From: Clostridia bacterium | GTDB lineage: Bacteria > Bacillota_A > Clostridia > Oscillospirales > CAG-272 | Length of the DNA: 64,000 nucleotides | Assembly: GCA_017467205.1 (NCBI GenBank) | Contig: JAFTSQ010000012.1 | Location: 62,001-126,000, forward strand | Reading direction: 5' to 3' | Shown: positions 52,509 through 60,365 of the stretch, in pieces | Numbering within the stretch: the first letter of the stretch is position 1 | Layout of the letters: every line of letters starts with the position of its first letter | The notes under the pieces: model-generated | The model's database searches: none | Seen by the model: the letters and a program-made list of their open reading frames with translations, nothing else | What the model was told of the DNA's origin: nothing | Translations under genes and position numbers: made by a program

Positions 52509-52548
52509 AAGAGGAACAGACGCACCTTCGTTCTGTTCCTCTTCGTTT
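52509..52548. terminator. Terminator between phosphoesterase and GNAT genes
   Basis: AAGAGGAACAGA (52,509-52,520) pairs with TCTGTTCCTCTT (52,532-52,543), followed by CGTTTTA on the plus strand; TTTTTATTTTG on the minus strand makes it bidirectional. Confidence 0.82.
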
Positions 52549-52559
52549 TATATATGTAC

Positions 52560-53444
52560 TTACCAAAGCTCCTTTTCGAAAAGGAGCTTTTCTTCATCGC
52601 GTCCTATGAAGGTAAAGAGCTTTCCGAGCATATTTTTACTCGGCAGGTTTTCCTCGTGGCACTCGGCATAGAGGGCGTTCATCCCAAGAGATTTTGCTAT
52701 CTCAAAAAGCGCCGTGATTGCCGCAGATGCGTATCCGCGCCTTTGGTGCTCCTTCATTATTCTGACGCCGAGATGCGCTCTGCCGCGACCGTCGAATGCG
52801 TAGAGCACCGCGTCGCCAACGAAGACTCCCTCACACCTTACGGCAAAGGTCATTGCCACGCCGCGCCGAAATTCGCTTTCGGCTTCGTTTATGAAGTGCG
52901 AGTCGTCGACCGAGCCGAAATCCTTGCGAAAGTCGTATCCCCAATAGCGATTTATCTCCTCGTCGCGAGAAAGTGCCGCGAGGGGTGCTGTATCCTGCGC
53001 TGTAAGAGGCGTGAGCGATACGGGCTCGTCGGTGTACTCTGGTATTTTTTCGGCTATTTGACACTCGGTCTTTACCTTTACTGTATAGCTTTCGCAGTCG
53101 GGGGTGGCCGCGTCAATATCCGCGTGAGTAAAGCCGACGAGCAGCTCGCCGAGCGCCTCGGCGGGTACGTCGCTTATAACGAGCGGTAGCTCTTCCTTTA
53201 CAGCGTAATGGACGAGCTCTTGAGTAGCTTGCCCGACCTCTGCATCATCTGTGAGCTCGAAGGGGTAGAGAAATGAGTATCTGCCATAGTCGAAAATTCT
53301 GACAAGTAAGCACCCGTGTGAAATTGTAGTCGCAATCTCGGTGTCCTCATCGAAGGCTGAAAGAATATCGGCAAGTATCTCTTCGGCTGCCGCATCCTCT
53401 ATATTTTGTAAACTGTTATTGTCAATTACACTAAACGATATCAC
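52560..53444 (-). CDS. GNAT acetyltransferase fused to an N-terminal partner domain
   Basis: A 294-residue protein. Residues about 140-290 are a RimJ/RimL-type GNAT domain with the acetyl-CoA loop HLGVRIMKEHQRRGYASAAI and AECHEENLPSKNMLGKLFTFIGRDE. The N-terminal ~135 residues (FDYGRYSFLYPFELTDDAEVGQ... LVISDVPAEALGELL) form a separate alpha/beta domain that I cannot assign. The ATG overlaps the stop of the histidine kinase gene (ATGA), so it is translated as part of the two-component operon and may modify a target in the same response. Confidence 0.82.
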   Translation of the reverse strand: MISFSVIDNNSLQNIEDAAAEEILADILSAFDEDTEIATTISHGCLLVRIFDYGRYSFLYPFELTDDAEVGQATQELVHYAVKEELPLVISDVPAEALGELLVGFTHADIDAATPDCESYTVKVKTECQIAEKIPEYTDEPVSLTPLTAQDTAPLAALSRDEEINRYWGYDFRKDFGSVDDSHFINEAESEFRRGVAMTFAVRCEGVFVGDAVLYAFDGRGRAHLGVRIMKEHQRRGYASAAITALFEIAKSLGMNALYAECHEENLPSKNMLGKLFTFIGRDEEKLLFEKELW

Positions 53445-54832
53445 TCCGTCACCTCCGCACTCTCGTTATTATTCTTCTTTGCGGGAACGATGATTCTCGT
53501 AACGTACTCGCCATCATATTTTTGGCTTTCAAAGGTTATGCCGAGCGATTTTGCAATCTTTTGGCAGGTCTTGAGTCCTATTCCTGTGCTCTCGGCACTC
53601 GGCTTTTCGAGCGCCTTGTTGGAGAAGCGGATTAGTATACCGCACGCCTCACCCTCGACAGTCAGGTGAATCGGCTCTTCGGGGTCGGAGTATTTTGAGA
53701 GGTTTGAGAATATATTGTCGAATATTCGCATAAGCTTCGGCGCGTCTGTCATCATAGTCATACCCTCAAGTCCTGCGTGCTGCGACTCGATAGTATATCC
53801 GCGCTCCTTCATAAGAAGCATATGCTCGGAGAGCATCTGGTCGAGTAGAGCCGCCGCCTCGTATTCCTGTATGCTTGCGTCAAGCTCGCCGCCGAAAACG
53901 AGGAAATAGCCGAAGATGTCGTCGGATAGCTCCTTCAGTCGCATAGCCGTTTTCTGCGAGGCGGAAAGATAGCTTGCCATCGCCTCGTCCTCTGTGTGCA
54001 TCTTCATAATATCGAGGTAGCCGAGCAGGACGGTTAGAGGCGTTCTTATATCGTGGGAGAGCGAGGTTATAAGCTGGGTGTTTGCCTCTATTGCCTCCTT
54101 CTCCTTATCGAGATTTTCGAGCATAGAGGTTCTCATATTCTCCACGTTCTCGGAGAGCTTGGATATCTCGTCCTCACCCTCAAAGGCTATCGAGTGCGAG
54201 GTGTTTCCCGCAGAAACCACCGAAACGTCCTCTGCAAGACGGGTTATTCTGCCCGCAACGTCACGGAAGAAGAGCATCATTATCGCGACGAGGGCTGTCA
54301 TTGCAAGAAAAAGTGCGGTTATGTTCCAGATATCGTAGTACAGGTATTCGGTAAAGTCGGTGACAGATGCGTAAAGGGTTGCGTCAGAAAGCTCTATCGG
54401 ATAGATTCCGTTCGCCTCGGCGTACTCGGCGAGCTCCTTTTTATCGGGGAACTCGACGGTAAGTCCGCCGCTCATATTGAACGGGTCGTCGACCTGGTCG
54501 AAGTAGTCGAAGGAGAGGAGCAGCTCCTCCTCGTCGTATATCATAAGGTATACGTACCGCTCGGAGCGCACCCAATTCGATATGTCGTTTAAGTCCTGCT
54601 CGGAGAGCTCGTTTTTGTCGATAAAGTCTTGAAGGTCGGCAATATATTGCTCGCATCTTGCCTTTTTGCTTTCCTCGCTTTTGTAGGTCGCGTCTATAAC
54701 GTAGCCGGAAACGACGTTGGTAAAAAGATAAATTCCCACCGCAACGAGAACGCCGTAGCTCATAACTATAAAGAGCTTCGTGTTCAGCGAATACATCTTC
54801 CGACGCATAAATTCCTTGAGTTGTTTAATCAA
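53441..54832 (-). CDS. Membrane sensor histidine kinase (VanS-like)
   Basis: A 463-residue kinase: helix 1 (about 19-45), an extracytoplasmic sensor (about 46-165), helix 2 (about 167-188), HAMP (about 190-243), then HisKA with phosphoacceptor H260 in SLSHDIRTPLTVLLGYLD. The ATPase domain has an N-box (FDNIFSNLSKY) and a final STGIGLKTCQ, but the usual DxGxG box is missing; its place reads RFSNKALEKPS. This variant occurs in some Firmicutes kinases, so activity is still likely. It overlaps the response regulator by eight bases and the acetyltransferase by four. Confidence 0.9.
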   Translation of the reverse strand: MIKQLKEFMRRKMYSLNTKLFIVMSYGVLVAVGIYLFTNVVSGYVIDATYKSEESKKARCEQYIADLQDFIDKNELSEQDLNDISNWVRSERYVYLMIYDEEELLLSFDYFDQVDDPFNMSGGLTVEFPDKKELAEYAEANGIYPIELSDATLYASVTDFTEYLYYDIWNITALFLAMTALVAIMMLFFRDVAGRITRLAEDVSVVSAGNTSHSIAFEGEDEISKLSENVENMRTSMLENLDKEKEAIEANTQLITSLSHDIRTPLTVLLGYLDIMKMHTEDEAMASYLSASQKTAMRLKELSDDIFGYFLVFGGELDASIQEYEAAALLDQMLSEHMLLMKERGYTIESQHAGLEGMTMMTDAPKLMRIFDNIFSNLSKYSDPEEPIHLTVEGEACGILIRFSNKALEKPSAESTGIGLKTCQKIAKSLGITFESQKYDGEYVTRIIVPAKKNNNESAEVTE

Positions 54833-55517
54833 TCTGGTATCCCTTTCCCCAAACGGTGCGTATCAGCTTCGGCGAGGATGGTGTGTCCTCAAGCTTGCGC
54901 CGCAAATTAAGCATATGCACAGTGACGGTGTTGCTCGCCGAGGCGAGCGCGCGCTCACCCCAAACCGCCTCGTAAAGCTCGGACGGATTTATCGCCCTGC
55001 CGCGATTTTTGGCAAGGTAGATCAGCATATCCATCTCTCGCTCGCGAAGACCCTCAACGCGATCGCCGTTCTTCGTCACCTCGCGCTCCTTCGGGTTGAG
55101 AATAACGCCCGAGGCAAGACTGACGAGCTCCGGTCTTTCCTCTGCCTTACTGTAAACGGTGTATCTTCTTGTCAGCGCCCGTATCTTGAGCAAAAGCTCG
55201 GAGGGGCTGAAGGGCTTTATAAGATAGTCGTCACCGCCGACGTCGTACGCCGCCGTCTTGTCGCGTGCGAGCGATTTTGCGGTAAGGAAGAGTATCGGCA
55301 CGGTGGAAAAGTCGCGAATGAGGCGTGTTGCCTCTATACCGTTCACCGCCGGCATCATTATATCCATAATTATGAGGTCGATATCGGTGCTCTCGGTCGC
55401 GGCAGAAACCGCAGAGGAGCCGTCCTGCGCCTCTATTACCTCGTATCCGTGCTCCTCAAGCAAGAGTCTTACGACCTTGCGGATTTCCGACTCGTCGTCG
55501 GCTATGAGAATTTTCAT
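54825..55517 (-). CDS. OmpR-family response regulator
   Basis: A 230-residue regulator. The receiver domain (1-115) has the acidic pair near D7-D8, phosphoacceptor D52 (IIMDIMMP), T79 and K101 (LIKPFSP). The winged-helix output domain (about 130-230) has EVTKNGDRVEGLREREMDMLIYLAKN and VWGERALASASNTVTVHMLNLRRKLED. It is the first gene of the regulator-kinase-acetyltransferase operon. The signal is unknown, although VanRS-type pairs often answer envelope stress or antibiotics. Ribosome-binding site TGGAG. Confidence 0.94.
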   Translation of the reverse strand: MKILIADDESEIRKVVRLLLEEHGYEVIEAQDGSSAVSAATESTDIDLIIMDIMMPAVNGIEATRLIRDFSTVPILFLTAKSLARDKTAAYDVGGDDYLIKPFSPSELLLKIRALTRRYTVYSKAEERPELVSLASGVILNPKEREVTKNGDRVEGLREREMDMLIYLAKNRGRAINPSELYEAVWGERALASASNTVTVHMLNLRRKLEDTPSSPKLIRTVWGKGYQID

Positions 55518-55535
55518 AATTTCACGCTACTCCAT

Positions 55536-55577
55536 CAAAAGAAAATAGGCAAGAGCGTCAAATCCGCTCTTGCCTAT
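55536..55577 (-). terminator. Terminator after the alpha-galactosidase/DMT operon
   Basis: A 13-bp perfect stem (55,545-55,557 with 55,565-55,577) is followed on the minus strand by TTTCTTTTG. It lies between the DMT gene and the response regulator. Confidence 0.75.
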
Positions 55578-55603
55578 AATTATAAATCAGAATATGCGCT
55601 TTG

Positions 55604-56503
55604 TCAAGAAAGGGGGAAGGGTTCGCAAAGGAAGATTACCGAGAGTATTCCGATAATAACGCCCACCCATTGCTTTTTTTCAAGCCTTTCTCTGAACAAA
55701 ATAACTGCGGTGAGGGTTGTGAGCACAAGTCCGCCGCCGTTCACTATGGGGAAGAAGACTGCACTGTCCATAACTCCGGAAAGATACAGATTAAGCTTGT
55801 TGTTTACCGCTACGCACACACCGCTCAAAACAGTAATGCCGAGGAAGAAAAGAATCCATTGTCCGTTACGCGTCTGCTTCTGCTCGCCGCGTCCTTTTAT
55901 AAAGGCGAGGATAAGCAGGGAGAGTAGCGATGAGGCGAAGAATGCAATAACCAAAAATTCGTCAAGCTCGGCGCGGTGAGGGGAGCTTTGGTGAATCTTT
56001 TGCATAACGCCTATTCCGCCGGTTGCCGCAAAGGCAATGAGGCAGAGGATGAGCCACTTGAAATTCGCGCGCGTTTCGTTCGTCTTTTTGCCGGTTGCAA
56101 GCAAGAAGCTTATAAGCATAAGGACTATGCCGATAATTTGCGAGAGGGAAAGCCCCTCGCCGAAGAAAAGGGCGCCCGAGAGCGCGGGAATCAGCGTGGA
56201 AAAGGAAATGATAACTGCGGTGTAGGAGAGCGGACCTGTTTGCAGAGCCGCAATATGAGCGATGCCCTGAATCGTGGTTATAGCGCCGAAGGCAAGACCT
56301 AACAGCACCGTGAAGCTTGATACCTCGCCGAACTCGCTCCAGATAAGGAGCACACACGCCGAGATAAGACTGCACGCGGCGGTGAAGAGAAAGTTACCGA
56401 AGCTTCCCGATTCGCCTTTTTTGGTGTAGTATTTTTTCGCAATGCTCGAGCCGAGCGCCGCGGCTAATGATATGATTAACGTTATTGTAGTGTTTTTCGG
56501 CAT
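55604..56503 (-). CDS. DMT-superfamily (EamA) transporter paired with alpha-galactosidase
   Basis: A 299-residue membrane protein with about ten helices and an internal EamA repeat (helices 1-5 and 6-10, joined by a short basic loop KKTNETRANFKW near 145). It starts MPKNTTITLIISLAAALGSS; a Ser/Gly-rich helix boundary follows. It begins three bases after the alpha-galactosidase stop, so the two are co-transcribed. Transport of galactose-containing sugars or export of a by-product is possible, but DMT proteins are not usual sugar importers. Confidence 0.85.
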   Translation of the reverse strand: MPKNTTITLIISLAAALGSSIAKKYYTKKGESGSFGNFLFTAACSLISACVLLIWSEFGEVSSFTVLLGLAFGAITTIQGIAHIAALQTGPLSYTAVIISFSTLIPALSGALFFGEGLSLSQIIGIVLMLISFLLATGKKTNETRANFKWLILCLIAFAATGGIGVMQKIHQSSPHRAELDEFLVIAFFASSLLSLLILAFIKGRGEQKQTRNGQWILFFLGITVLSGVCVAVNNKLNLYLSGVMDSAVFFPIVNGGGLVLTTLTAVILFRERLEKKQWVGVIIGILSVIFLCEPFPLS

Positions 56504-56506
56504 TTG

Positions 56507-58465
56507 TCAATCCTTTTTCTTGTAGAAGAATATGCTCGCCTTGCCCTTGGGAAGCGTGAAGGCATAGCCGCCCGAAAGCTCCTTACCGCTGACGGTGCGA
56601 GTGCCGCCGTCAACGTCCTCAAGCTCGTAGGTCGCACTCTCGTCGATAGCGTAAAGCGGGAAGCGCGCCACGTCGAAGGGGGATGCGGGACGTCTTATAA
56701 CTATCAGCACGCCGTCTTTTTCCGACGGGCGGTCAAACTGCGAGGCGCACCAGGTGTCAGGCGACGAGCTCACGGCAGTCAAGGGATAGAAATCCTCGGA
56801 GAAATAGGGGCGAACTCTTAAGTATTCGTTAGTGTATTTGCGTATGAATTCCACCTTTTCGGGAGTATCGGCGAAAAGGTCCTTTTGCGAAAATGAGTAA
56901 CACATATTGAGTGACGCACCGTAGGAGCTGCGAACTCGGTACTCGTCGTAAGGTCTGCCCGAGCCGCTTCCCGAATAGGGCATCCAGGAGTTGAAGGTCA
57001 GGTTATGAAGCTGTGAGGCTATGACCTCGTAGTTCGCAGGGCACTGGGCGTCGCTGCGCCAAAGCGGCATACTGCGGCGAAGAAGCTCGATATCTATGCG
57101 TCTGCCGCCGGATGCGCAGTTGTCTATCAGAAGGTGTGGGAATTTTGAAAGAAGCGCATCCCAAAGGCGATAAAGACCGTTTATATGGTATATCTCGGTT
57201 ATGCCGCGCCTGTGCTCGGTGTCGTTTTCGCGCCAATACGCGAGAGGGGAGAAGTTGAAGTCCTGGCGGTAGCAGTCAATTCCTATCTCCTCTATCATAC
57301 CGGCGAGCGTTTCGTAGCAGTACTGCCACGCGCCCTCGTGACCCAAATTCAGAAGAAGGCTCTTATTCTCGCCGAGTCTGATGAAATATTCGGGGTGCTC
57401 GTCGATAATGGGAGTGCCTAAAATCGCGCGCTCCGGCTCAAACCACAAAAGGAATTTCATTCCTGCGTCGTGCACCGCGCGCGAAACGTCGCGAAGCCCT
57501 TGCGGATGAATATGTCGGCTGACTCTCCAGTCGCCCGCACGGGTGTACCAGTCGCCCTCGAACTCGTCGGGGGTGGGAAGAGTACCATCGCCGTACCAGC
57601 CGGCGTCCATCCATATGTATTCAAACGGGAGCTTTTTCTCTACTATCTTGTTTATGCGCTCAATCACGGCAGAGCTCTCCATACCGCCCCACGTGACTGC
57701 ACAGAGCGGGCCGTATTTATCCCTACCCGCGCTGCCGACGAGCGAGAAATGCTCCTTAACGAGCCTGCGCCATTTGTTTTGCGAGGCGATGAAGTCGCCC
57801 TCGTACGCCATAATAACTACCGACGAGGTGCGGAAGCTCTCGTGGGGATTCAAGTAGAAGTCGGTGCCCTCAATGCCCGACTTGAAATTAACCGAGTCCT
57901 CGGTGCGAGTGAAGAAAGCGTTCCACTGACCCGACCAGCCGATAGCAATAACGTAGCCGACTCCCGTCTTGTGAATATTGAAGAAGGGGGCGGTTCCGTC
58001 AGCAGACCTTCCGCCGACACAAGAATATTTCTTCGTTACGCCGGGGTAGATGTGGTGGTCGAATCTGTTGCGCGCAAGCTCGTCTACGTCACAGTAGAAC
58101 TCCTTTCTGTTCCAGGTCGAGCCGCTCGGCGAATATATTTTCGTAGCATTCTCGGGCAGGGGCAGATAGGACTGCTTTTTCAGCGGCTCTTCCTTGGGGA
58201 GCGGCAAGGTTATATCGCAGTCGAAAAGCTCGGTGATAACGCCGCTTCGCTCGTCCGAGGTGTTCTCGATATAGTTGACCCATTCGTAAGCGTCGAACTT
58301 TTCGTATTTCTTGAGAACGCTTTTAACCTTCAAGCCGCCCTCAAAGAGATATTCCGTAATAGCTTCGTCGCCTACTGTCTTCTCGGTCACGGTGTAAGCA
58401 AGGCTGCCCATAGGCACACCGTCGAGTAAAAATGAAAATCTCGGCTCTGTCTTTGAAATGTTCAT
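56507..58465 (-). CDS. Glycoside hydrolase family 36 alpha-galactosidase-like enzyme
   Basis: A 652-residue cytosolic enzyme with the GH36/melibiase layout: N-terminal beta-supersandwich (1-230), TIM barrel (about 240-560) and C-terminal beta domain. Active-site landmarks are IWMDAGWYGDG, FLLWFEPERA, the nucleophile D402 in CYRQDFNF, NCASGGRRID and the acid/base D472 in WRSDAQCP. GH36 releases alpha-galactose or alpha-N-acetylgalactosamine. GH36 subgroups differ in the residue before the nucleophile (usually K-x-D; here RQD), so the exact sugar is open. It is divergent from an AraC regulator. Confidence 0.92.
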   Translation of the reverse strand: MNISKTEPRFSFLLDGVPMGSLAYTVTEKTVGDEAITEYLFEGGLKVKSVLKKYEKFDAYEWVNYIENTSDERSGVITELFDCDITLPLPKEEPLKKQSYLPLPENATKIYSPSGSTWNRKEFYCDVDELARNRFDHHIYPGVTKKYSCVGGRSADGTAPFFNIHKTGVGYVIAIGWSGQWNAFFTRTEDSVNFKSGIEGTDFYLNPHESFRTSSVVIMAYEGDFIASQNKWRRLVKEHFSLVGSAGRDKYGPLCAVTWGGMESSAVIERINKIVEKKLPFEYIWMDAGWYGDGTLPTPDEFEGDWYTRAGDWRVSRHIHPQGLRDVSRAVHDAGMKFLLWFEPERAILGTPIIDEHPEYFIRLGENKSLLLNLGHEGAWQYCYETLAGMIEEIGIDCYRQDFNFSPLAYWRENDTEHRRGITEIYHINGLYRLWDALLSKFPHLLIDNCASGGRRIDIELLRRSMPLWRSDAQCPANYEVIASQLHNLTFNSWMPYSGSGSGRPYDEYRVRSSYGASLNMCYSFSQKDLFADTPEKVEFIRKYTNEYLRVRPYFSEDFYPLTAVSSSPDTWCASQFDRPSEKDGVLIVIRRPASPFDVARFPLYAIDESATYELEDVDGGTRTVSGKELSGGYAFTLPKGKASIFFYKKKD

Positions 58466-58470
58466 AATAA

Positions 58471-58498
58471 ATCCTTTCCGTCGCCGTCGGGCGACCGC
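58471..58498 (-). repeat. REP-like palindrome at the alpha-galactosidase start
   Basis: GTCGCC-GTCG-GGCGAC (58,480-58,495). On the minus strand it is followed by GGAAAGGATTTATT and the ATG, matching the arrangement at 40,111-40,138. Confidence 0.6.
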
Positions 58499-58507
58499 AC
58501 AAAGTGT

Positions 58508-58611
58508 GAAAGTTGAAAATTGGGTGAGAGAGCTTGAAACATACGCATTCTCCCTCAGTCGCCTACGGCGCCAGCTCCCTCCCGGATGGAGCCTGACGAA
58601 AGTTGAAAATT
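58508..58611. repeat. 76-bp palindromic element between 14-bp direct repeats
   Basis: GAAAGTTGAAAATT occurs at 58,508-58,521 and again at 58,598-58,611, exactly 90 bp apart. Between them, GGGTGAGAGAGC opens and CTCCCTCAGTCGCCTACGGC... closes a G+C-rich block with the inner pair GCC-TAC-GGC and a CTCCCTCCCGG segment. No open frame is present. It may be an inserted repeat flanked by a target duplication. Confidence 0.55.
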
Positions 58612-58640
58612 CTTGGGCGCGAATAATTTAATGCGCACTA

Positions 58641-58669
58641 TTGACATAAATCCCTTTTGGTGCTAACAT
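58641..58669 (+). promoter_or_regulatory. Promoter for the AraC regulator
   Basis: TTGACA (58,641-58,646), 17-bp spacer, TAACAT (58,664-58,669). I see no convincing minus-strand promoter for the alpha-galactosidase in the shared 303-bp region, which fits activator dependence. Confidence 0.65.
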
Positions 58670-58768
58670 AATTATATAATGGCAAAATTTATATTAATAT
58701 GCTGTTTTAATCAATTTATATGAAAAATCACTCAAATAGCGCGCAAAGCGTCATTTTTGGGAGGCGTT

Positions 58769-59608
58769 ATGTACGAACCGAAATATCTGCCCGAGCTGAA
58801 CGAAAAGTTAGGCTCGTTTTCAAACATCCGTTTTGGAATAGACCACTTTAATAAATATCATCCATCCCTTGACCCTGACGCTGACCCCTTGCACGTCCAC
58901 AAAAGCCTTGAAATCTTTTTCAATATTTCAGCCGACGCGTCCTTCCTCGTTAACAACAACCTATACCCCGTGTCAAAAATGAGCGCGGTAGTATCCCGCC
59001 CCGGCGATATTCATATGTGCATCTTCCATAAGGAAGCCGTGATGGAGTACGTATGCCTGTGGATTGATGCGGACCTTGACCTGCCTGCCTTCTCGTTCTT
59101 GAAAAACGACGGCTTCTGCCCGCTTTTCTCCTTTGACGGCGATGCGGGTGTGAAGCTCAAGTCGCTCACACGCTCGCTTGCAGAGCTATGTCAAAGCGGC
59201 GGCTCGGAGCTTGAAAAGACGGTATGCCTTTTGCGGATTCTCCTTCTTTTCGAGAAGGGGCACGCCACCTTACCCGAAAAGCCGATAGTTCCCGAAAGCT
59301 TCCAGAGAATACTCGACGATATTCACGAGAACTTTTCAACAATACGCAGTGTAAACGATATTATCGACACTCATTTCATAAGCTCGGCAACTCTGACTCG
59401 CAGATTTCGAAAATACATCCACACCACCCCTCGCGAATATCTTGAGTCGGTGCGGCTTTCGAACGCGGCAATGATGCTCTCGGGCGGCGCGTCGGTTACC
59501 GAGGCGTGTATGAACTCGGGCTTTTCGGATTGCTCGCATTTCATAGTGCTCTTCAAAAAGAAATTCGGAATAACCCCGTTCCAATATAAAAAGGACAGAA
59601 CCGTGTGA
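58769..59608 (+). CDS. AraC-family transcriptional regulator of the alpha-galactosidase operon
   Basis: A 279-residue regulator. The N-terminal cupin-like sensor (about 1-170) has HVHKSLEIFFNI, typical of sugar-sensing AraC proteins. The C-terminal pair of helix-turn-helices spans about 185-275: INDIIDTHFISSATLTRRFRK-type first helix and VTEACMNSGFSDCSHFIVLFKKKFGITPFQYKK, the classic AraC signature. The ATG at 58,769 has GGGAGG five bases upstream; a TTG four codons earlier lies inside that site. It is divergent from the GH36-DMT operon and probably activates it when an alpha-galactoside is present. Confidence 0.9.
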   Translation: MYEPKYLPELNEKLGSFSNIRFGIDHFNKYHPSLDPDADPLHVHKSLEIFFNISADASFLVNNNLYPVSKMSAVVSRPGDIHMCIFHKEAVMEYVCLWIDADLDLPAFSFLKNDGFCPLFSFDGDAGVKLKSLTRSLAELCQSGGSELEKTVCLLRILLLFEKGHATLPEKPIVPESFQRILDDIHENFSTIRSVNDIIDTHFISSATLTRRFRKYIHTTPREYLESVRLSNAAMMLSGGASVTEACMNSGFSDCSHFIVLFKKKFGITPFQYKKDRTV

Positions 59609-59642
59609 TTTCAGGCGCGCGGTTTATAAAAGATTAAAAGTT

Positions 59643-59685
59643 AAAGCGGCGGTGACCTGTGATAAAGGTCGCCGCCGCTTTTTGT
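59643..59685 (+). terminator. Terminator after the AraC gene
   Basis: AAGCGGCGGTGACCT pairs with AGGTCGCCGCCGCTT (one G-T pair, loop GTGATAA), followed by TTTTTG. Confidence 0.85.
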
Positions 59686-59709
59686 AATTGACGACAAGGG
59701 GCACAAAGG

Positions 59710-59940
59710 CTACCTCTCTCCGTCGTATGCTTTTATCAGTTCAATGCAGGCTTGGCATAGGGGAAATTTCGCATCAGCCGATATTTTGGAGCGGCATAGC
59801 TTGCAAAAATGGGCTGCCGTTTTTACGGTAACGCCGTCGTGTGACTCCAAAAATTCAATCGTTGCACCCGCTGTCAGACCGTATTTTTCTCTCAACACAA
59901 GCGGAATAACTATTCTTCCAAGCTTATCAACCTGCCTCAT
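59710..59940 (-). CDS. AbrB/SpoVT-type regulator with C-terminal zinc-finger cysteines
   Basis: A 76-residue protein. The swapped-hairpin DNA-binding domain is MRQVDKLGRIVIPLVLREKYGLTAGATIEFLE, the standard AbrB signature. The C-terminal part has C46-x2-C49 and C62-x2-C65, a likely zinc ribbon not present in B. subtilis AbrB. The ATG at 59,940 has GGAGGAG four bases upstream; the longer upstream frame runs through a terminator and is not credible. The gene begins 14 bases after an intrinsic terminator and has no other visible promoter, so its expression should depend on read-through from the structured RNA upstream. Confidence 0.87.
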   Translation of the reverse strand: MRQVDKLGRIVIPLVLREKYGLTAGATIEFLESHDGVTVKTAAHFCKLCRSKISADAKFPLCQACIELIKAYDGER

Positions 59941-59952
59941 ATGCTCCTCCAA

Positions 59953-59989
59953 TAAAAAAGTGCGCTGACCGAAGCCAACGCACAAAAAA
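59953..59989 (-). terminator. Strong terminator immediately upstream of the AbrB-like gene
   Basis: On the minus strand GTGCGTTGGC-TTCG-GTCAGCGCAC, a fully paired 10-bp stem with UUCG loop, is followed by TTTTTTATT and then the GGAGGAG ribosome-binding site. It either ends the upstream RNA or attenuates the regulator gene. Confidence 0.88.
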
Positions 59990-60160
59990 CGCAAACCCCG
60001 AGTCGCTAAACTAACCTTACTGAAAATAAGCATCACTGCCGCTTCACACCAAGTTGGAATTTGCATTTTTATCAAATTCATAAGGTATGAAGCAAAAGGG
60101 CATAGTACCCCCATAGGTAAGACATGAGTGCTTATTTCAGAATATTAAGTTAGTTTAGCG
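59984..60160 (-). ncRNA. Candidate structured RNA with 6S-like outline, or attenuating leader
   Basis: Transcription from the promoter at 60,166-60,194 would begin near 60,160, exactly at CGCTAAACTAAC, which pairs perfectly with GTTAGTTTAGCG at 60,015-60,004 (12 bp). Inward follow an internal loop, CTGAAATAAGCA with TGCTTATTTTCAG (one bulged U), a large asymmetric bubble (about 35 nt on the 5' side, 8 on the 3' side), GCTTCATACC with GGTGTGAAGC (10 bp) and an apical GAATTTG/CAAATTC stem. The region ends in TTTTTT and then a strong terminator. A ~177-nt rod with closed ends and a central bubble resembles 6S RNA; a cis-acting leader is the alternative. No open frame lies inside. Confidence 0.5.
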
Positions 60161-60165
60161 TAATT

Positions 60166-60194
60166 ATTATAGCACCTTTTTTGTGTTTTGTAAA
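60166..60194 (-). promoter_or_regulatory. Sigma-A promoter for the structured RNA
   Basis: Minus-strand TTTACA (60,194-60,189), 17-bp spacer, TATAAT (60,171-60,166). The predicted start coincides with the first base pair of the closing stem. Confidence 0.82.
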
Positions 60195-60285
60195 GAGGCT
60201 TTTGATATATAAATAGCGGCTGAGTCATTAAGAATACAGAGAAATTAAGGCAAAATTAAAATCAATGAAATGAGCGCAAAGCAAA

Positions 60286-60360
60286 AGTGGAGGCACCTTT
60301 TACAATGTCTCCACTCATTTTTATGCGGCTAATTTATGCGGCTAAATGCGACCGCCTCTT
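60286..60360 (-). terminator. purC 3' region: dispersed repeat plus hairpin
   Basis: After the purC stop the minus strand reads AGAGGCGGTCGCATTTAGCC (60,360-60,341), with a second GCCGCATAAATTAGCCGC copy, and then AGTGGAG paired with CTCCACT (60,309-60,315 and 60,286-60,292), followed by TTTTGCTTT. This repeats the repeat-then-hairpin order seen at other gene ends. I see nothing in 60,195-60,285. Confidence 0.65.
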
Positions 60361-60365
60361 TAACT

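Noticed and set aside
59941..60114. N-terminal extension of the AbrB-like protein to 134 residues
   Set aside because: It would be translated through an intrinsic terminator and part of the structured RNA; the internal ATG has GGAGGAG and the family N-terminus.
59984..60160. Inverted-repeat transposable element (MITE)
   Set aside because: The inverted repeat begins exactly at the predicted transcription start and there is no target duplication at the ends, so a structured RNA explains it better.
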